A stretch of DNA of 64,000 nucleotides from Biscogniauxia marginata. Taxonomy: Eukaryota; Ascomycota; Sordariomycetes; Xylariales; Xylariaceae. A program made the translations under genes and the position numbers. A model generated the notes under the pieces. That model worked only from the letters and a program-made list of their open reading frames with translations. It did not search any database and was not told the origin of the DNA. Positions 11,678 through 23,920 of the stretch are shown piece after piece. How positions within the stretch are numbered: position 1 is the first letter of the stretch; each line of letters opens with the position of its first letter. Location: NCBI GenBank assembly GCA_022695795.1, contig MU404067.1, positions 1 through 64,000 of the forward strand, in the 5' to 3' direction.

Positions 11678-13276
11678 AACAGGAATCAACACTCAACGCT
11701 CTTCAAATGACAGTCCCAAGACTTATATTTCAAATGTTACGGACGTAGAGGCGATGCAATGATGATAATACATTTACTAATCTATAAATACCATCAAATC
11801 CTAGTTACTAACAGAACATTTTTAAGAGAAAATTTTCCTTTAATGATGAAGCCTTGGACCATACACTCAAACTACTCCAGCGAATGTTGTCTCTCAGGGA
11901 GGAGACGGACATTATTAATACAGTGTGTGTATTGTATGATCCTTGGAATGTTAGAAACGAGGCCTTCGCCGCAGTAGTAAGCCACGAGCCTGAGGAGGCT
12001 TACAGCGGTGAAGGGATAGTTAGTACCAAACATGACGATCAAAAGCAGGCATTGGGTGTAAAAGGACCGCTTCCTCATTTAGCTTTAGTTCTAGTTCTTC
12101 GCGCAATAACTGCATTACTACCTCTCCATATACTAGCACACATCATGACGATAGTACTCCCCATAATCCATAGATCTTCGTAAACTAAAGCGAAGTATGT
12201 ATACCATTAACTAAAGACCGATTTCCTTGAACCGCATTTAGATTCGTCGGTGAGGAGAGAAGTTCTTCAATTCTCCTAGGTACCTAACACCAGCTGTCAT
12301 GTTTCAGGAGCCGGGATCTTATCGTAGCCAGGGTAGCTAAAAATGGTATCAAGTGGGTGGGCCATGTGGTGATACTGGGATGGGAATCCAATTGAGGTTT
12401 CACTCACCCCCATCCACGTCTCAAAGACCCCTGATTTTGTGATTTGCGGCTGAAGGGACTTAAACCCCCACTGGATTATCCTTCCACAGTCGTAATGAAA
12501 CACCAATGGGATATTGCCTAGATACAAATCCCACGTTTACTTAGCGGGGCTTTTATATCTTGGCAAGGCTCTCTAGCCCCCTGAAGTGTTCGCCAAGATT
12601 CCCTAATTGTTACATTTGAAGGGGCTGTGTGCATCTGTACTTGTGACAAGCGTACTGCGTAGCCTTGCCCCCACCAAGGAGTTACCGAAAGTACGGATCT
12701 GACACCAACACCGAACATGCTACCAACAATGCCTCGCTTTCCATAGTATCATAGGCACTCTACGTTAAGCCCTCATAGAAGATGAACTTTTACTACCTTC
12801 CTTAACGAGAAGGGTCGTCCTTTTGGCCTAGTAAATGGCCCCAGGGGGTATCAGACAAGACACCGCCAAGCAGGCTCGGATCGGGATATTAATTAAGGTT
12901 AAAGTAGTACGGGTGGCTACCTATGACCACTAGCAAACAATGGCTTTGCCCCCGATATTCGTACTACGATAGACAGGCTGTACATTATCATCTATTATTA
13001 CTAGTTTGAGTCGAGTCGTTCCATACATGCAGGAATCCTCACTGCAGGGGCAGAGCCTAGGATTCAGCTCCTCCTCCAACATTTACCTTCAGTATTCCTC
13101 GGAATACCAAATCTAGAAAGAGAGAACATGACCATGTCCGAAATACATATAGTATATAGCTTATCCGGTTGGGACAAGTCGCGAGACTAGGTACATCTAT
13201 AACCACTTCTTCCACAACTCAATTTGCACCTCGATAGGCTCGAACTACTGAAACTTGGTGGTGCTGAGTTTATTCC
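11678..13276. other. Intergenic region with a possible Hsp70-like relic
   Basis: No intact gene seen. On the minus strand at about 12540-12297, an open stretch reads GNIPLVFHYDCGRIIQWGFK, which resembles the DKVPTxxxY...xxWGFE segment near the N-terminus of fungal Hsp70-like ATPases. It lacks an upstream P-loop exon and a downstream body, so at best it is a fragment. The remaining ORFs (11759-12183) show no domain. Confidence 0.25.
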
Positions 13277-15271
13277 ATGATGCTTTTAATTAATCTTATA
13301 CTGACAGTGAGCTGGACTCTAGCTGTCAGTTTCGTTTCCGCAACTCCTCCTGCAGCGCATGACTATATCCGTCTTCGCAATGCCCCAGGCACCAATGAAG
13401 AAGACACGCTCCAAGCTATTCGACGATCGTTGCTCAGTATCGGGGCACAGAGAAGAGACACAATTTTGAGGAACAGCACTAGCCTGCAAAAAAGCTGGAA
13501 TGATGCAAAGCTCTTCAGTTTGTAAGAGGGACTCCACACTACAATATTAACTCCACGAGTATAATCTGACTCGAGACTCTTTAGCCAGGGCGAAGTTACC
13601 AATGGCGAAAATGTATCCGTGAATGCCGGTGCTGACATAACTTGCACCACCTGCTATCTTAATGGCGCTGCTACTGTGGAATTCAGCGTTGACGGGCAGT
13701 TTGATGCTGCCCAGGCAATACAGAACTTCACTAGCGAAGTAGGCGAAGAGATTAAAAATGTCACAGAGGCAGCAATCGACTACGTAGGAGATTACTTCTC
13801 TAATGTCTTCGATAATCTCGCGGATGGTATTGATCTCGACGACTTTGACTTTCCCACGCTCAACTACAGTTTCAACATTGATTTACCGGATATCCCCGAG
13901 TGCCGTCTCCAGTTCCAATTCGATGAAATGGAGCTCTACATGATGATTGACACTGTTCTCTCCGCCGGCGCAACCTATAGTATCAGCCTTTATTCTAGCA
14001 ACTCGCCCATCGGTCTCTCTGTCAGCAGTGACATGTTCATAGGAGTCATCTTCGCTGTCGACCTCATTTTGAGTGCGGAAGCAGAGATCGACATTAGCAG
14101 TGGGCTTCACATCAAAGTTGATGACGGCTTAGCCCTAGATATCCCACTATTCAGTCAGAACGTCTCGGATATTACATTCAATGGGGGATCCTTTGAGTTC
14201 CTACCAGTTACGGCCGAGAGCGCCGGTGGTCTTATCAAGGCTGTCCTACGCCTAGGTCTCCATGCCGGTCTCGAAGTTTCTACCCCAACCGTTCCCATTC
14301 CTAGCTTAGGCTTTGTGACAAGAGCGAGCGCTGGTATAGAAGTCGGCGTGTTCGCTGACCTGGCTGAATTTGCCACGAATATCACCGTTGCCCCGGACGG
14401 AGACGATGAAGACTGCGCACTGCGAGTTCAGCAAACATATCAGCTCGGACTTGGTGCTGCTGCTGGCGCCACCTTGGCGATCGGCTTACAAACGTGGGGA
14501 CCGGCACCAGCAACCCAAATTCCAATATGGTACACAACGCTCGCGGACATATGCGCCACTAGTGCTACTAGGACCTCTACCGTGACAACCCCTACCATCA
14601 CAGCAAGGGCAGATGAAGACCTCAGTACCACAACTCTCACTCAAAAGATGACATTCACCGGGGTGGGCTGCAGTTCGCCTGGTCTTGTCAATTGTCCTAT
14701 TTCCCTCCAGGTCACCACGAAGATAACTAGCACTTCAACGATCGTGACAGCTGTGCCATCTGGCTCCGAGGTGACCTTCCCTGCCGCAGTGCAGACCACT
14801 GTATCCAGCATGGTTCCGTTTGGAACGAATGTGAAGAGCATCACCGCGACTACAGGAAGCCCCACGTCATTCGTGCCCCCGCCCCCTACGGCATCAGGCC
14901 AAAATGGCGTTTCCGAAGACACTCCATTGGGTCAGGTCGGCGGTGTGGATACGAGAGTCATCATCGGCGTGAGCGTGGGTCTTGGTGTTCCCGCCGTAGC
15001 TGGCATCATTGCCGGGCTATTGTAAGTACCACTTTTTCTTAAGCGATTGCCTCTCTTGTTATCAGATCTGTGGTTAGGGACGAACACTTGTCAAGAAGCT
15101 TGCTAACTATATGTCCTATTTAGTTTCTGTCTAAGGCGCAGAAGAAACCCCCAGGTCTCTCAATCCAGCGCGCAGTACTCCGGTGTTCCTGAGGCTTACC
15201 AAGGATCTTTCGGAGCTCGTGGCGAAAAGACAATTATAGTAAGTACGACTATGAGGAGAAATAACAGTTGA
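13277..15271 (+). CDS. Secreted/cell-surface type I membrane protein, three exons
   Basis: Exons 13277-13521, 13585-15021 and 15124-15271 join in phase to give 609 residues. Residues 1-22 form a signal peptide (hydrophobic core, cleavage near VSA-TPP). Several Asn-X-Ser/Thr sites follow (e.g. RNST, NFTS, KNVT, NVSD, NITV). The middle is a beta-rich region with repeated Asp/Ile patches, resembling fungal surface proteins annotated as DUF7223 (recalled, not searched). A Ser/Thr/Pro-rich stalk precedes one membrane helix at about residues 540-564, then an RRRR stop-transfer and a short cytosolic tail. The design suggests a cell-wall or plasma-membrane protein with an outward domain. Another donor-like GTAAGTACG at about 15239 leaves the last few residues uncertain. 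Function unknown. Confidence 0.8.
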
Positions 15272-16480
15272 GTGGACAGCCTTGGGTATATTTACGTGTA
15301 AAATATTAATGAGATATGAACTTAAACGAGTTAAATGATTTTCATGGGCCCTAGTCTCTTCAAATCTAGCTTCTCGTACTCAATTTGACTCCCATGATGA
15401 ACAAGTGTCGAGGTTTGTCTAGCCATCAGGTCCATAGCAAAACTCTCTCAATGATCGAGCAAGACATTTGATCAGAATCATCTATGGTTCACGGGGATAA
15501 AAGACGACATCGAGCATAGGAGTGTGTAGGTATACTATTATTTACAGTGAACTCGACGAGCTTGTATGTATTTCCAATTCCATAGTCCGAGAAGAAGTAA
15601 AAACCACCCTTCGCTCCCATAAAAGAACTAACAATTATATATGCGATAGTATTCATGTAAGTCCAGCATTAATATATATTATAAGCAAGCCCTTCTCATA
15701 TGCGGTGAAGATTTAGTGCCGATGATACAGGATTTATATGCTATTAGTCTAATTATTCTTGCTATAGTTATAGAATAAAATCCGAATATCAATGAAGGAA
15801 CGGAATTCTTCACTAGTGCTCATGGGAAAAGCTAATCTTGCCAGTATAGGAAGGCATTCGTCAGCCTAAGCTTCGTTGCGTCTCGAGAACCCTTGCGCTA
15901 GGCTAGGGTGGTGGGTTCGATCGTCTTTAGGATGCCATTGGTAGGTTGAGTATCACTGGGCTGGCCACAGTCTCCGGCGTCGGCGACATCGTTGGATACT
16001 CTGGGAGCTATGTGCACCCATCCGGGGGAAAGGGGAGGCCCTTTGTGTATTGGGGGTTTGCGGGTATGAATGGCCAAGAATAGCGACCACAGAAATTGGA
16101 GTTGTATGTGTGTTGGTTATTCTAGTGCTGGGTGCACTCTAAAATCTAAGTCAATAACAACTTAATGTAGGGACTCCCACTTCCCGCAGGATGGATATAC
16201 GCTGGTAGTATACCTAGGGCTTAGCCCGGGGACGGAAATTAAAGCATCCGGATCCTCGACGCGTCCATTCAGTGGCCGGGGCTGCATTGGAAAGACGGGT
16301 TGACTCTTTCTACAGATTATGTGGGCATCACAGCGACAACTCAGAAATCCACCTCACTTCACCACTTCAGCCACACCCTCGTCTTCCAATCTCAATTACT
16401 CCGAATGGGTCGAAAGAATACGTGCTACTAGTCGGCATATTTGATTATACTCTGTGTGATGGTTGAATTTGTTCGCAATC
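15272..16480. other. Intergenic region, no supported feature
   Basis: About 1.2 kb between the surface protein and the F-box gene. Short ORFs at 15522 and 16272 have no domain. Nothing else seen. Confidence 0.5.
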
Positions 16481-17563
16481 ATGTCATCCCAGCGAAACTT
16501 CTCCGAGGAGCTCGTCTCAAAACTCATCTGTACCACGGAACAAGGCCTCGACGGAATGATACGAATCATCACCCCGGCACAGCCTTCGACCATATGCCGT
16601 GAGTTTGCCCGTTCATCGCTTGGCCAGCTCGACATCCTCTCCGCAGAGCTCTTATTGCTCACCCTCAACCTTCTCGACTTTCAGTCTCTATCCCGAATCT
16701 CACGTGTCTCTCTCAAGGGGAAGGTGGTCGTAGAAGCCCTACCAGCATACAGAGACATGATGGAGCACGCGCCGAAAATATTAACCGCGCTGGGAAAGAC
16801 TCAGTTACTCAGTTATCATTCCGCCTCTTTGCTTCGCCAAACCCTTCGATCAGACAAGTGTGTCTCTTGTTTTGACTTTGGTGCCTTTCTGTTTTTGCCA
16901 ACCTGCGAAAGAATTTGTTTCGAATGTCTATACCAGAACCAGGCATTTCGGATGACGACGCCAACCATCGCTAAGAAGTGTTTTCGCTTAACGGACAGTC
17001 AACTTAAGAAAATCCCGATTATGTATGGCATACCCGGCACTTACAACATGAGATTTCAAGTTTCGCGCCGCCGGGTTTACCGTCTCGTTAATGTGAAACA
17101 AGCAAAGCAACTAGGGATTAAGGTACACGGATCGGTCGAAAGCTTAGCAGAGTTTATGCCAAAAACCCGTGTTGGGAAAATGACCTCGAGGGAGTTCTGG
17201 ATGTTCAAGCGTTTTCACGAAGCGCCTCTAGAACCCCTAGGCTGCGATCTGTCAAGACTGCCAGAGAAGGCGAACTTGGGAAACGACGACTTTGGCGGTA
17301 TGGCATCTATTCGCATTCCTTACTTAACGGAAGCTGGGGCAGATTATGGATGCTTATGTCAAGGGTGTCAAGTTACATATCATCATTATCGGCGAGGCTT
17401 ATTGCCCGCCAAAGTGCTGTCGGAACTTGCTCCACCAGGTGTCGGCCCATACCGTCCACTTCGTGCGATATCAACTCGGCTGCGATCAAGGAACAGGTTT
17501 TTGGAGCATATTAGGCACTGCTATGGCGTAAGCCGGCTGCTAATAGATTGGAGAGAAGAGTAA
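16481..17563 (+). CDS. F-box protein, single exon, with a Cys cluster
   Basis: A 360-residue intronless ORF. ATG at 16481 is taken as start; the reading frame extends upstream only through a TTG. Residues about 48-88 (LDILSAELLLLTLNLLDFQS...) fit the F-box pattern: Leu-Pro-like start, Ile/Leu spacing, then a second helix (SLSRISRVS). F-box proteins bind Skp1 and bring substrates to an SCF ubiquitin ligase. After it come Cys residues 127, 130, 142, 146 and 149, spaced like a small metal site, a common arrangement in fungal F-box proteins of this length. The rest has no recognised substrate-binding repeats, so the target is unknown. Such genes are highly multiplied and variable in filamentous fungi. 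Confidence 0.75.
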   Translation: MSSQRNFSEELVSKLICTTEQGLDGMIRIITPAQPSTICREFARSSLGQLDILSAELLLLTLNLLDFQSLSRISRVSLKGKVVVEALPAYRDMMEHAPKILTALGKTQLLSYHSASLLRQTLRSDKCVSCFDFGAFLFLPTCERICFECLYQNQAFRMTTPTIAKKCFRLTDSQLKKIPIMYGIPGTYNMRFQVSRRRVYRLVNVKQAKQLGIKVHGSVESLAEFMPKTRVGKMTSREFWMFKRFHEAPLEPLGCDLSRLPEKANLGNDDFGGMASIRIPYLTEAGADYGCLCQGCQVTYHHYRRGLLPAKVLSELAPPGVGPYRPLRAISTRLRSRNRFLEHIRHCYGVSRLLIDWREE

Positions 17564-19410
17564 ACTAAGTCACTCCAAATATGTTCTAGGCAGGTAGATG
17601 TTTTCACAAATGCGTCTATTGATATGTAAATGATCCTTGGTTACTTACTAGCACTAGTTTAATGCAAAGTCGGAGCTATAGTTAGAACAACAAGAAATGG
17701 AAAGTTAACAAGCCCCCAGGGTACTGGTGGTGGTCAAAGCGTTTGCCACATTTAAGTTAGTTTGACACTGGGAGACTTTACTCTCCAACATAATTCTATC
17801 CCCTAATTCACCTCCATGCTCGCTCGCACGTAATCAATACCTGTCTTTGCAAGGCGGTTAGAACCAAAAATCCATGTTAAAGCCGAAAGTTTTGGTTAGC
17901 CAACTCGGTTGTCTAAGGTCTTATCAAGCAATAAATCACTATACCAAGCAGGATATTCGTCAGGATATCTATTAGTAAGATGCTCTATATAAAGGCTAGA
18001 GAAGCAGCAGGCGGAATACTCGCGAATTATCTACTGACTGTTAACTCCATCTTCTTATACGGTCTTCAATGAGGAATATACTTTGTGATAAAACCTCTAT
18101 TATTACAGAATGGCCAGGGGATAAAAAGTTTGAGAAGCGAGCATGCTAGCTAGTACGTATCGCAGGTGAAACTACTAGGTAGTCAATTTTCATATTTATG
18201 GAAGAAAAGGATATAGCTTAAGCCCAGGTGCTAATTCGGAGGGTCGATATCTTCTTCAGTCTAGTGAACGTACGGAATCGGTGCTGCGTGTATCCCCTTG
18301 CCCACTCCGTTCACAACCATCACCGATGCCCCTCCCGCCGTTTACTGTAGAAATGGATATCTGAGCCTATAATTGGCCAATCATACGCACTCCATGCTTT
18401 TGGCGAAGACTTTAGTATAGGGGAAAAGATAGATAACATGTGCAGGGTCACGAGGAAGAGAATGATAGGAACTGAGGGATAAAGTAATGTAATTAGTCCC
18501 AAGCCTTAGGGCACTTAGGGCGATTCCTGGCAAATCAACTCCATTAAAGTATTCGCAAGTGGAAAGAATTTTGACATCATAGCTAAAGGTTGAAGCTTCG
18601 ACGAGCCTAAAACTTGTTGTTATGTGCTATCTCTGACTGGTCCAGTCTATAGGCCGTAATCTTGTTTTAAACACAGGGTTATGAGGACTTGTCTTTTATA
18701 TAAAACGCCTTGTGTAGTTCCTTTTATCGTACGTGAGAGCTACCTCTTGATACCTAGTTCGGCATTTGATATGCCTCTGCTCTGGGAAGAGGAAGGGTAG
18801 TATGGCAGTTGTTAGTATATCTACATTGATACGTACAATATAAGCTGAGCATGAAGTTGCAGAACTGAAAGGTGCAAGCTGGACTTGCATTTTCATGTTG
18901 TTATGGATGTGAGTATAGGTAAGGACCTAAAGTAGGTACCTACCAACAAGCGCCTACCGGACTCTTCCATAGTATGTACCTACCTGCCTATATAGCCTAC
19001 CTACCTAATATTCAAGACAACGGAGACTGAATGTAGAGGTACCTCTTATGTATCTGCGGTGTAACCCGACCATTGAGATTTTAATGCACTCCTAGGTGTA
19101 TGCGTATTACCTAGTAACCGTAAATTAATTGATTGTGTCAAGGGATAGAACAAAATACCTACCTACCCAGGAAACCAAGTACATGTGTGCACCAACACCT
19201 GCACCAACACCAACTATAAGCTTTAGACCGTAGACAGCAGACTTCAGGTGCAGGGTAGTGCGGGGATCCCGCTCCTCCTTCTTTTTCTATTCTATGTTAG
19301 GTACCTACCTCTCTTTCTTCTCCAGAGCCGAGCCTCATGGGAAAGTTATTTCAAATAAACAAAACAACACTCAGAAGAAAAAAAAAAAAAAGCTCGACTC
19401 AATCAATGCT
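17564..19410. other. Intergenic region
   Basis: No gene supported. The last 500 bases hold the GTACCTACC simple-sequence block listed separately, and an A-rich run lies just before the P450 start at 19411. Confidence 0.6.
18932..19170. repeat. Dispersed GTACCTACC/TAGGTAGG simple repeats upstream of the P450 gene
   Basis: The motif TACCTACC and its complement recur at about 18932-18955, 18976-19011 and 19156-19168. Similar scattered motifs occur elsewhere in the window (e.g. about 24650). They are typical intergenic low-complexity DNA of many Sordariomycetes. No function assigned. Confidence 0.6.
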
Positions 19411-21279
19411 ATGTGGCAACAAATCTTTTACAGTCTGATTTTTGTTATTCTCGTCGTGATGGCTTGGCTCAGGCTTTATCCAAAGCCTTACCCAGGCATT
19501 CCGTATAACGAGGCATCTGCTAATCGTGTCTCTGGTGACATTCCTGATCTGACGCCTGTCATCAAGGAAATGGATGAGTTCTCCAATACACTCTTCACCA
19601 TCACCACCCGGAAGTTGGGCACACCCATTGCACAGTTACTGTTTCCCGGCATTCGTAAGCCCTTGGTTATCCTGGAGGATCCTCGCGAAATCGAGGACCT
19701 CTTGGTGCGCCGCAACAAGGAGTTTGACAAAGCCCCCATGACCTTGGACATATTCTCGCCCATGTTTCCCCGGGCATCAATCAGTCAATACACGACTCCC
19801 GAGCTAAGGGCTCAGAAGCGCCTGTGGGTGGATGTTATGGGTGCCGACTTTCTCCGCAAAGCCGCTGCGCCCAACATCTACAAGGCCACCATTGAATTGA
19901 TAGAGCTTTGGCGGCTCAAGGCATCGACCATATATAATGATCGATCGTTCAGCGTTCACGAAGACTTCAAGAATGCCGCCCTGGATGCCATCTGGGTCGC
20001 AGTGGTCGGCGAGGAGCCGGGCGTCACGAGGTTCGAGATGAAGAAGCTACAAAACCAAATTGCCGGTAATAGTCACGACCTGGACGAGAAACCTCCTCAC
20101 GGTACCTTCCTCAAGGAGGAAGTGGCCTATATCAGTGAGACAATCGCTCGAAACTCTAATAACCCGGTGCCGAAGTGGGCCCAAAAATTAGAGACATACA
20201 CTCCGCGCTACCGTAAGTTCCGGAGCACTGTTACCGCCGAGATTGGGCAGGCCATGAAAAAGGCCGTCGAAAGATACCAGCGTCTCGAAATGGGCGGCAA
20301 CCTGGAAGATGATGACATTGATACCTGCATGATGGACCTAGTCCTGCGACGCCAGATGCTCGAAGCTAAGAAAGCTGGAATGAAACCGACGGACCCAACA
20401 CAAGATCAGAATATGCTTGACGAGATGTTCGTTATGTTGGTTGGGGTATGCACTGTTTGTCCACCGTATTGACTAAATGTTTACCGTCGTCTAGGGACAC
20501 GATTCCACTGCCAACACCCTGACCTGGTTTGTCAGGTTTATGGAAGCCTACCCCGCCGTTCAGAGCGAGCTACGTGCTCATCTAAAAGCAGCTTTTCCCG
20601 GCCCCGATCCACCATCGGTTGACGAGATACTGGGACACGAAATACCCTACTTCGACGGTGCCTGTGAAGAGGGGTTTCGCCTTGCTGGTACGGCAAAAGC
20701 TAATCTTCGCCAGGCGGTGGTTGATACCGAAATATTAGGCTGCAGAATACCCAAGGGCACCGAGATCTTCATGAATTATCACATCGATCGCGCACCCGTG
20801 ACTGTTGATGAGTCCAAACGGACCGCTAGCAGCCAGGCTGCAGTATTGAAGCGGGGAGACGGCTTTCAAGGCAACCCAGGCCGTGATCTTGGAACCCTGG
20901 AGCCCAGAAGATGGCTTGTCAAGGATGAGGAAACAGGCAATGAGACTTTTAATGCGTACGCTCTCCCGCAACTTGCCTTTGGAGGGGGTTACAGGGGTTG
21001 TGCTGGTAAGAATTCCTTCCCCCTTGCTCACTCACAAGTTGACCTCTTCGCTACCGCTCTTCTATCATTATGCATGGTATATAGAGTTAACTAATGTTGT
21101 AAAAATCGTCACGATACTTAGGTCGTAAGCTCGCAACAATGGAATTTCGCATCATTGTAGTGCTGCTTATCCTCAACTTCGAGTTCCTGGAGCTGCCTGA
21201 AGAGTACAAGACCATGCGTGCCAAGGAGAAGATATTTCGTGAGCCACAGATGCCATATGCGAAACTCAGAGTTCTCTGA
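19411..21279 (+). CDS. Cytochrome P450 monooxygenase, three exons, intact
   Basis: Heme-thiolate monooxygenase, presumably ER-anchored by residues about 3-20 (IFYSLIFVILVVMAW). Exons 19411-20445, 20495-21005 and 21122-21279 keep phase and give 567 residues. The I-helix oxygen site GGHDST spans the first junction, the K-helix ExxR is E404/R407 (EGFR), and an EPRRW block precedes the heme loop FGGGYRGCAGRKLA with Cys514. The second intron falls inside the heme loop, between the Cys-Ala codons and the following Gly, so a naive ORF search loses the C-terminus. ATG at 19411 is chosen because the longer frame begins with GTG and poly-Lys. Substrate unknown. A decayed P450 lies 1.4 kb downstream, but the two are not close in sequence. 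Confidence 0.92.
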
Positions 21280-22699
21280 TGGATGTCTGGTCCTGAGAGT
21301 GAGGGATATTCTTCCATAGATTCCCGTACCTCACACCACTTACTTGTCGTCGCGTTCCTAAGTACTTACATAAGCAATCAGACTAAGATAGCTCTTGTGG
21401 AGTATTATTAATGTACAGGCCAACTGGGTGCTACAATATTCGATATTAGGGTGACAGTCCTAATATAGTTCATGGTGTCGTAGACACCTAGTGATGTTGG
21501 GACGAGGCGAGTCTGCGGGAGTATAATGGATTAATTGGCAGGTAGGGGGTCGGCACAAGCCCCCCATTTTAACAAGTGGGATATATAGAAGCTTGCCATG
21601 TTTTCAACTCTCATATTTTATTTCCTATCACTGATCCATCCGAAGACTCGGTAGGTAGTAATATTACAGTTGTGGCGCTTCTATGACGCGGTTCGCAATA
21701 CTATCGCCCCCATTGTCTATACAGAGTCCAAAGGCACCACCTAGGTATTGACATAGGTACTCAACATATGGACGCGATTACAAGCAAAGGCAACACGGTT
21801 ACCGCGGTCCAATCTTTGTCGCGTGACTAAAGTCCCTTCCATAACAAATAAGCAAGGTCAAGTACGGGCAGGTGGTCTCCGCTCTTGTCTCGCTGGAAAG
21901 AGCCGTGCGTATTCGTACTTAAGAATAATGCTAACAAGACAATCATTGCCCTATGCCTCTGCAACCTGAGCGTAAAAAGCATCTCAGATAGTCGCGTGGG
22001 TTCTCCCATAATCCTCCTTCCAGTCCAAAGATAATCCAAAAGAGAAAAGCCCTACCTAATGTTTAAACTAAGACTTAGCGTGGCGTCTTCTCATATCTCA
22101 AAAAGTAGAGTCCCATCTCAATTAAGGAGTCCGGTACAAACTTCGACATCATATACATCGGGCATACCGTAGTAAACCCCACATTTCCTTCTTCTAGTGG
22201 CAGCTGATAAGGGAAATGGCCTCGTAACCTCTAGCATCTCCAAACGAATCTTTAAATATGCGCCTACGCCGTCGCAAGCTGTCTATATTTCCTTTATTTT
22301 CACCCAGCTTCCAGGATCCCTGGTCCCAAGCTTGCCGCTGTCTCCAATATACCCTATGCTCTTCGCTGGTAGCACATGCCACACTGTACTTCAGTTCCAT
22401 CTTGCCTTCTCTAACTACCTCAGGTTGCGGGGAAGATGGCCGTGGGCAGTTGAAGAGATGGTCAAGAGATATGGTAATAGAACTAGAGACCCTTCAGCTT
22501 AAGTAAATTAGAAATAATAATTCAAAGAGAATATCGTCCGAGTCGCTCCAAAGGAGATAGCTTTGGCGACAACGCAGGGAGCTCTAGATGAGTAAGCTGC
22601 CTTTTCGACCCCTTTTCTTTGAACCCCCGTGACCACTAGGAGACATGCCGAAGTTGAAGAACACTGACATGACATCTAGACGTTTATAGTCCGTCAGTC
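21280..22699. other. Intergenic region, no supported feature
   Basis: Contains only short unsupported ORFs (22197-22506 on both strands). No repeats recognised. Confidence 0.5.
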
Positions 22700-23920
22700 A
22701 AACACCATAAGTCATGGCTCAAGACCGATCTTGTGAACTTCGGTACCGGAGACAGGGGCTTCATTTAGGAGCAGGATCCCGTTAAATGCCGTGAAGTGGC
22801 GAGGGAGATCCTACCTGCTTTCAGCACTAAAGCCATTAAGGTTAAGGAACCGATTGTACATCAATACATGGACCTTTTCATTAAGAAGATGAAAATTACT
22901 GGTGTCAGTCCTGAGGGGGTTGACATGAACACAGTGGGTGTCTCAAAACTTCTCTTATTTCTCTGTATTGGAGTTCTAGTACTCTTCTGAAGTGGTTGAT
23001 CTGGTTTGCTATGGACATATCGGCGGACCCTGCTTATAACCGCTCCTCCACCGATTGATTCTCGGTATACCTCTCGATACTAACGAGCCATATATAGAAA
23101 TGAATTTTGATTTCATGGACACGCTCCTGGGAACGAATCTCTTCGGAACGGTCATGCAAGTCTCAAAGAAATTTCCACTGGCGTACTTGTGTGTACTTCC
23201 AGAGATTATCCGAAAGGTTCCCAAGAATTTTAAACTGAACAGTCAAGAGATCCAAAGACGTATAGACAATCATGGAAATACGAGGCATCCAGACTTTGTC
23301 GACTATATGCTCCCTTTCGACGCACCTCCTCCTACAACCAAGATAAGGTTCACCTTGAACAAGTTGTACTACAGATATTCATTACAGGCTTCGATCCTAT
23401 TTAGCTAGTTCTTTTTAGCAACTTCTTCTTTCTTCCGAAGGTGCCCCAGGTCCTTGAAATTCTTGTTCAGGAAATCCGATCAACATTCCAAGGCTACGAT
23501 CAGATTAATACCGAAGCCTTAGCTACCTTTCCTTATCCGAATGCCTGCATCCCTGAAAATCTACGCGTTCACGTTATCAATGCTACAGGACTACCTCTAA
23601 CAAGCCCAGGGGCCGTTATAGATGCAATCTATATTCCTAGGAGGTCATTTGCATGATCCTGGCTACCTCCAGGTCACCCAAAGTACAAACCAAGATTCAC
23701 TGGCAACAAGTTGAAGAGCTCCCTCCCTTTCAGTATGTCCTAGGGCATGTACTAGGCGAGAAATCACATAGAGCCAGACCAGATTGTTTCTCGCTCAGGT
23801 CCTGTGGACTTTAACCTGAAGCAAACTAGTGGCCAAGATGCGACGCTCGACAAGCACTACATCAGACATATCATGTGGTATAAGCCTGACTTCATAGTGA
23901 GGTTCATTCCCGCGGTAAGG
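22700..23920 (+). pseudogene. Cytochrome P450 pseudogene
   Basis: Fragments of a P450 can be read in order on the plus strand, in changing frames. They are a C-helix region (VAREILPAFSTKAIKVKEPI, about 22795-22860), an F/G-helix region (about 23055-23330), a K-helix with ENLR (about 23555-23566) and a degraded heme loop at about 23727-23765. In that loop the Cys codon remains, but both conserved Gly codons are replaced (VCPRACTRRE). The N-terminal anchor and the I-helix oxygen site are missing, and stops and frameshifts separate the pieces. The final piece (IMWYKPDFIVRFIPR, about 23870-23915) is a P450-like C-terminus. Changes are scattered rather than RIP-like, so decay is probably by drift. 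Not functional as P450. Confidence 0.8.

Noticed and set aside
15905..15925. GGGTTCGATCG resembling a tRNA T-loop
   Set aside because: Flanks do not fold into acceptor, D and anticodon stems.
19258..22700. P450 genes as part of a secondary-metabolite cluster
   Set aside because: No backbone enzyme, transporter or regulator of a known cluster type lies next to them; the two intact P450s are 20 kb apart with housekeeping genes between.
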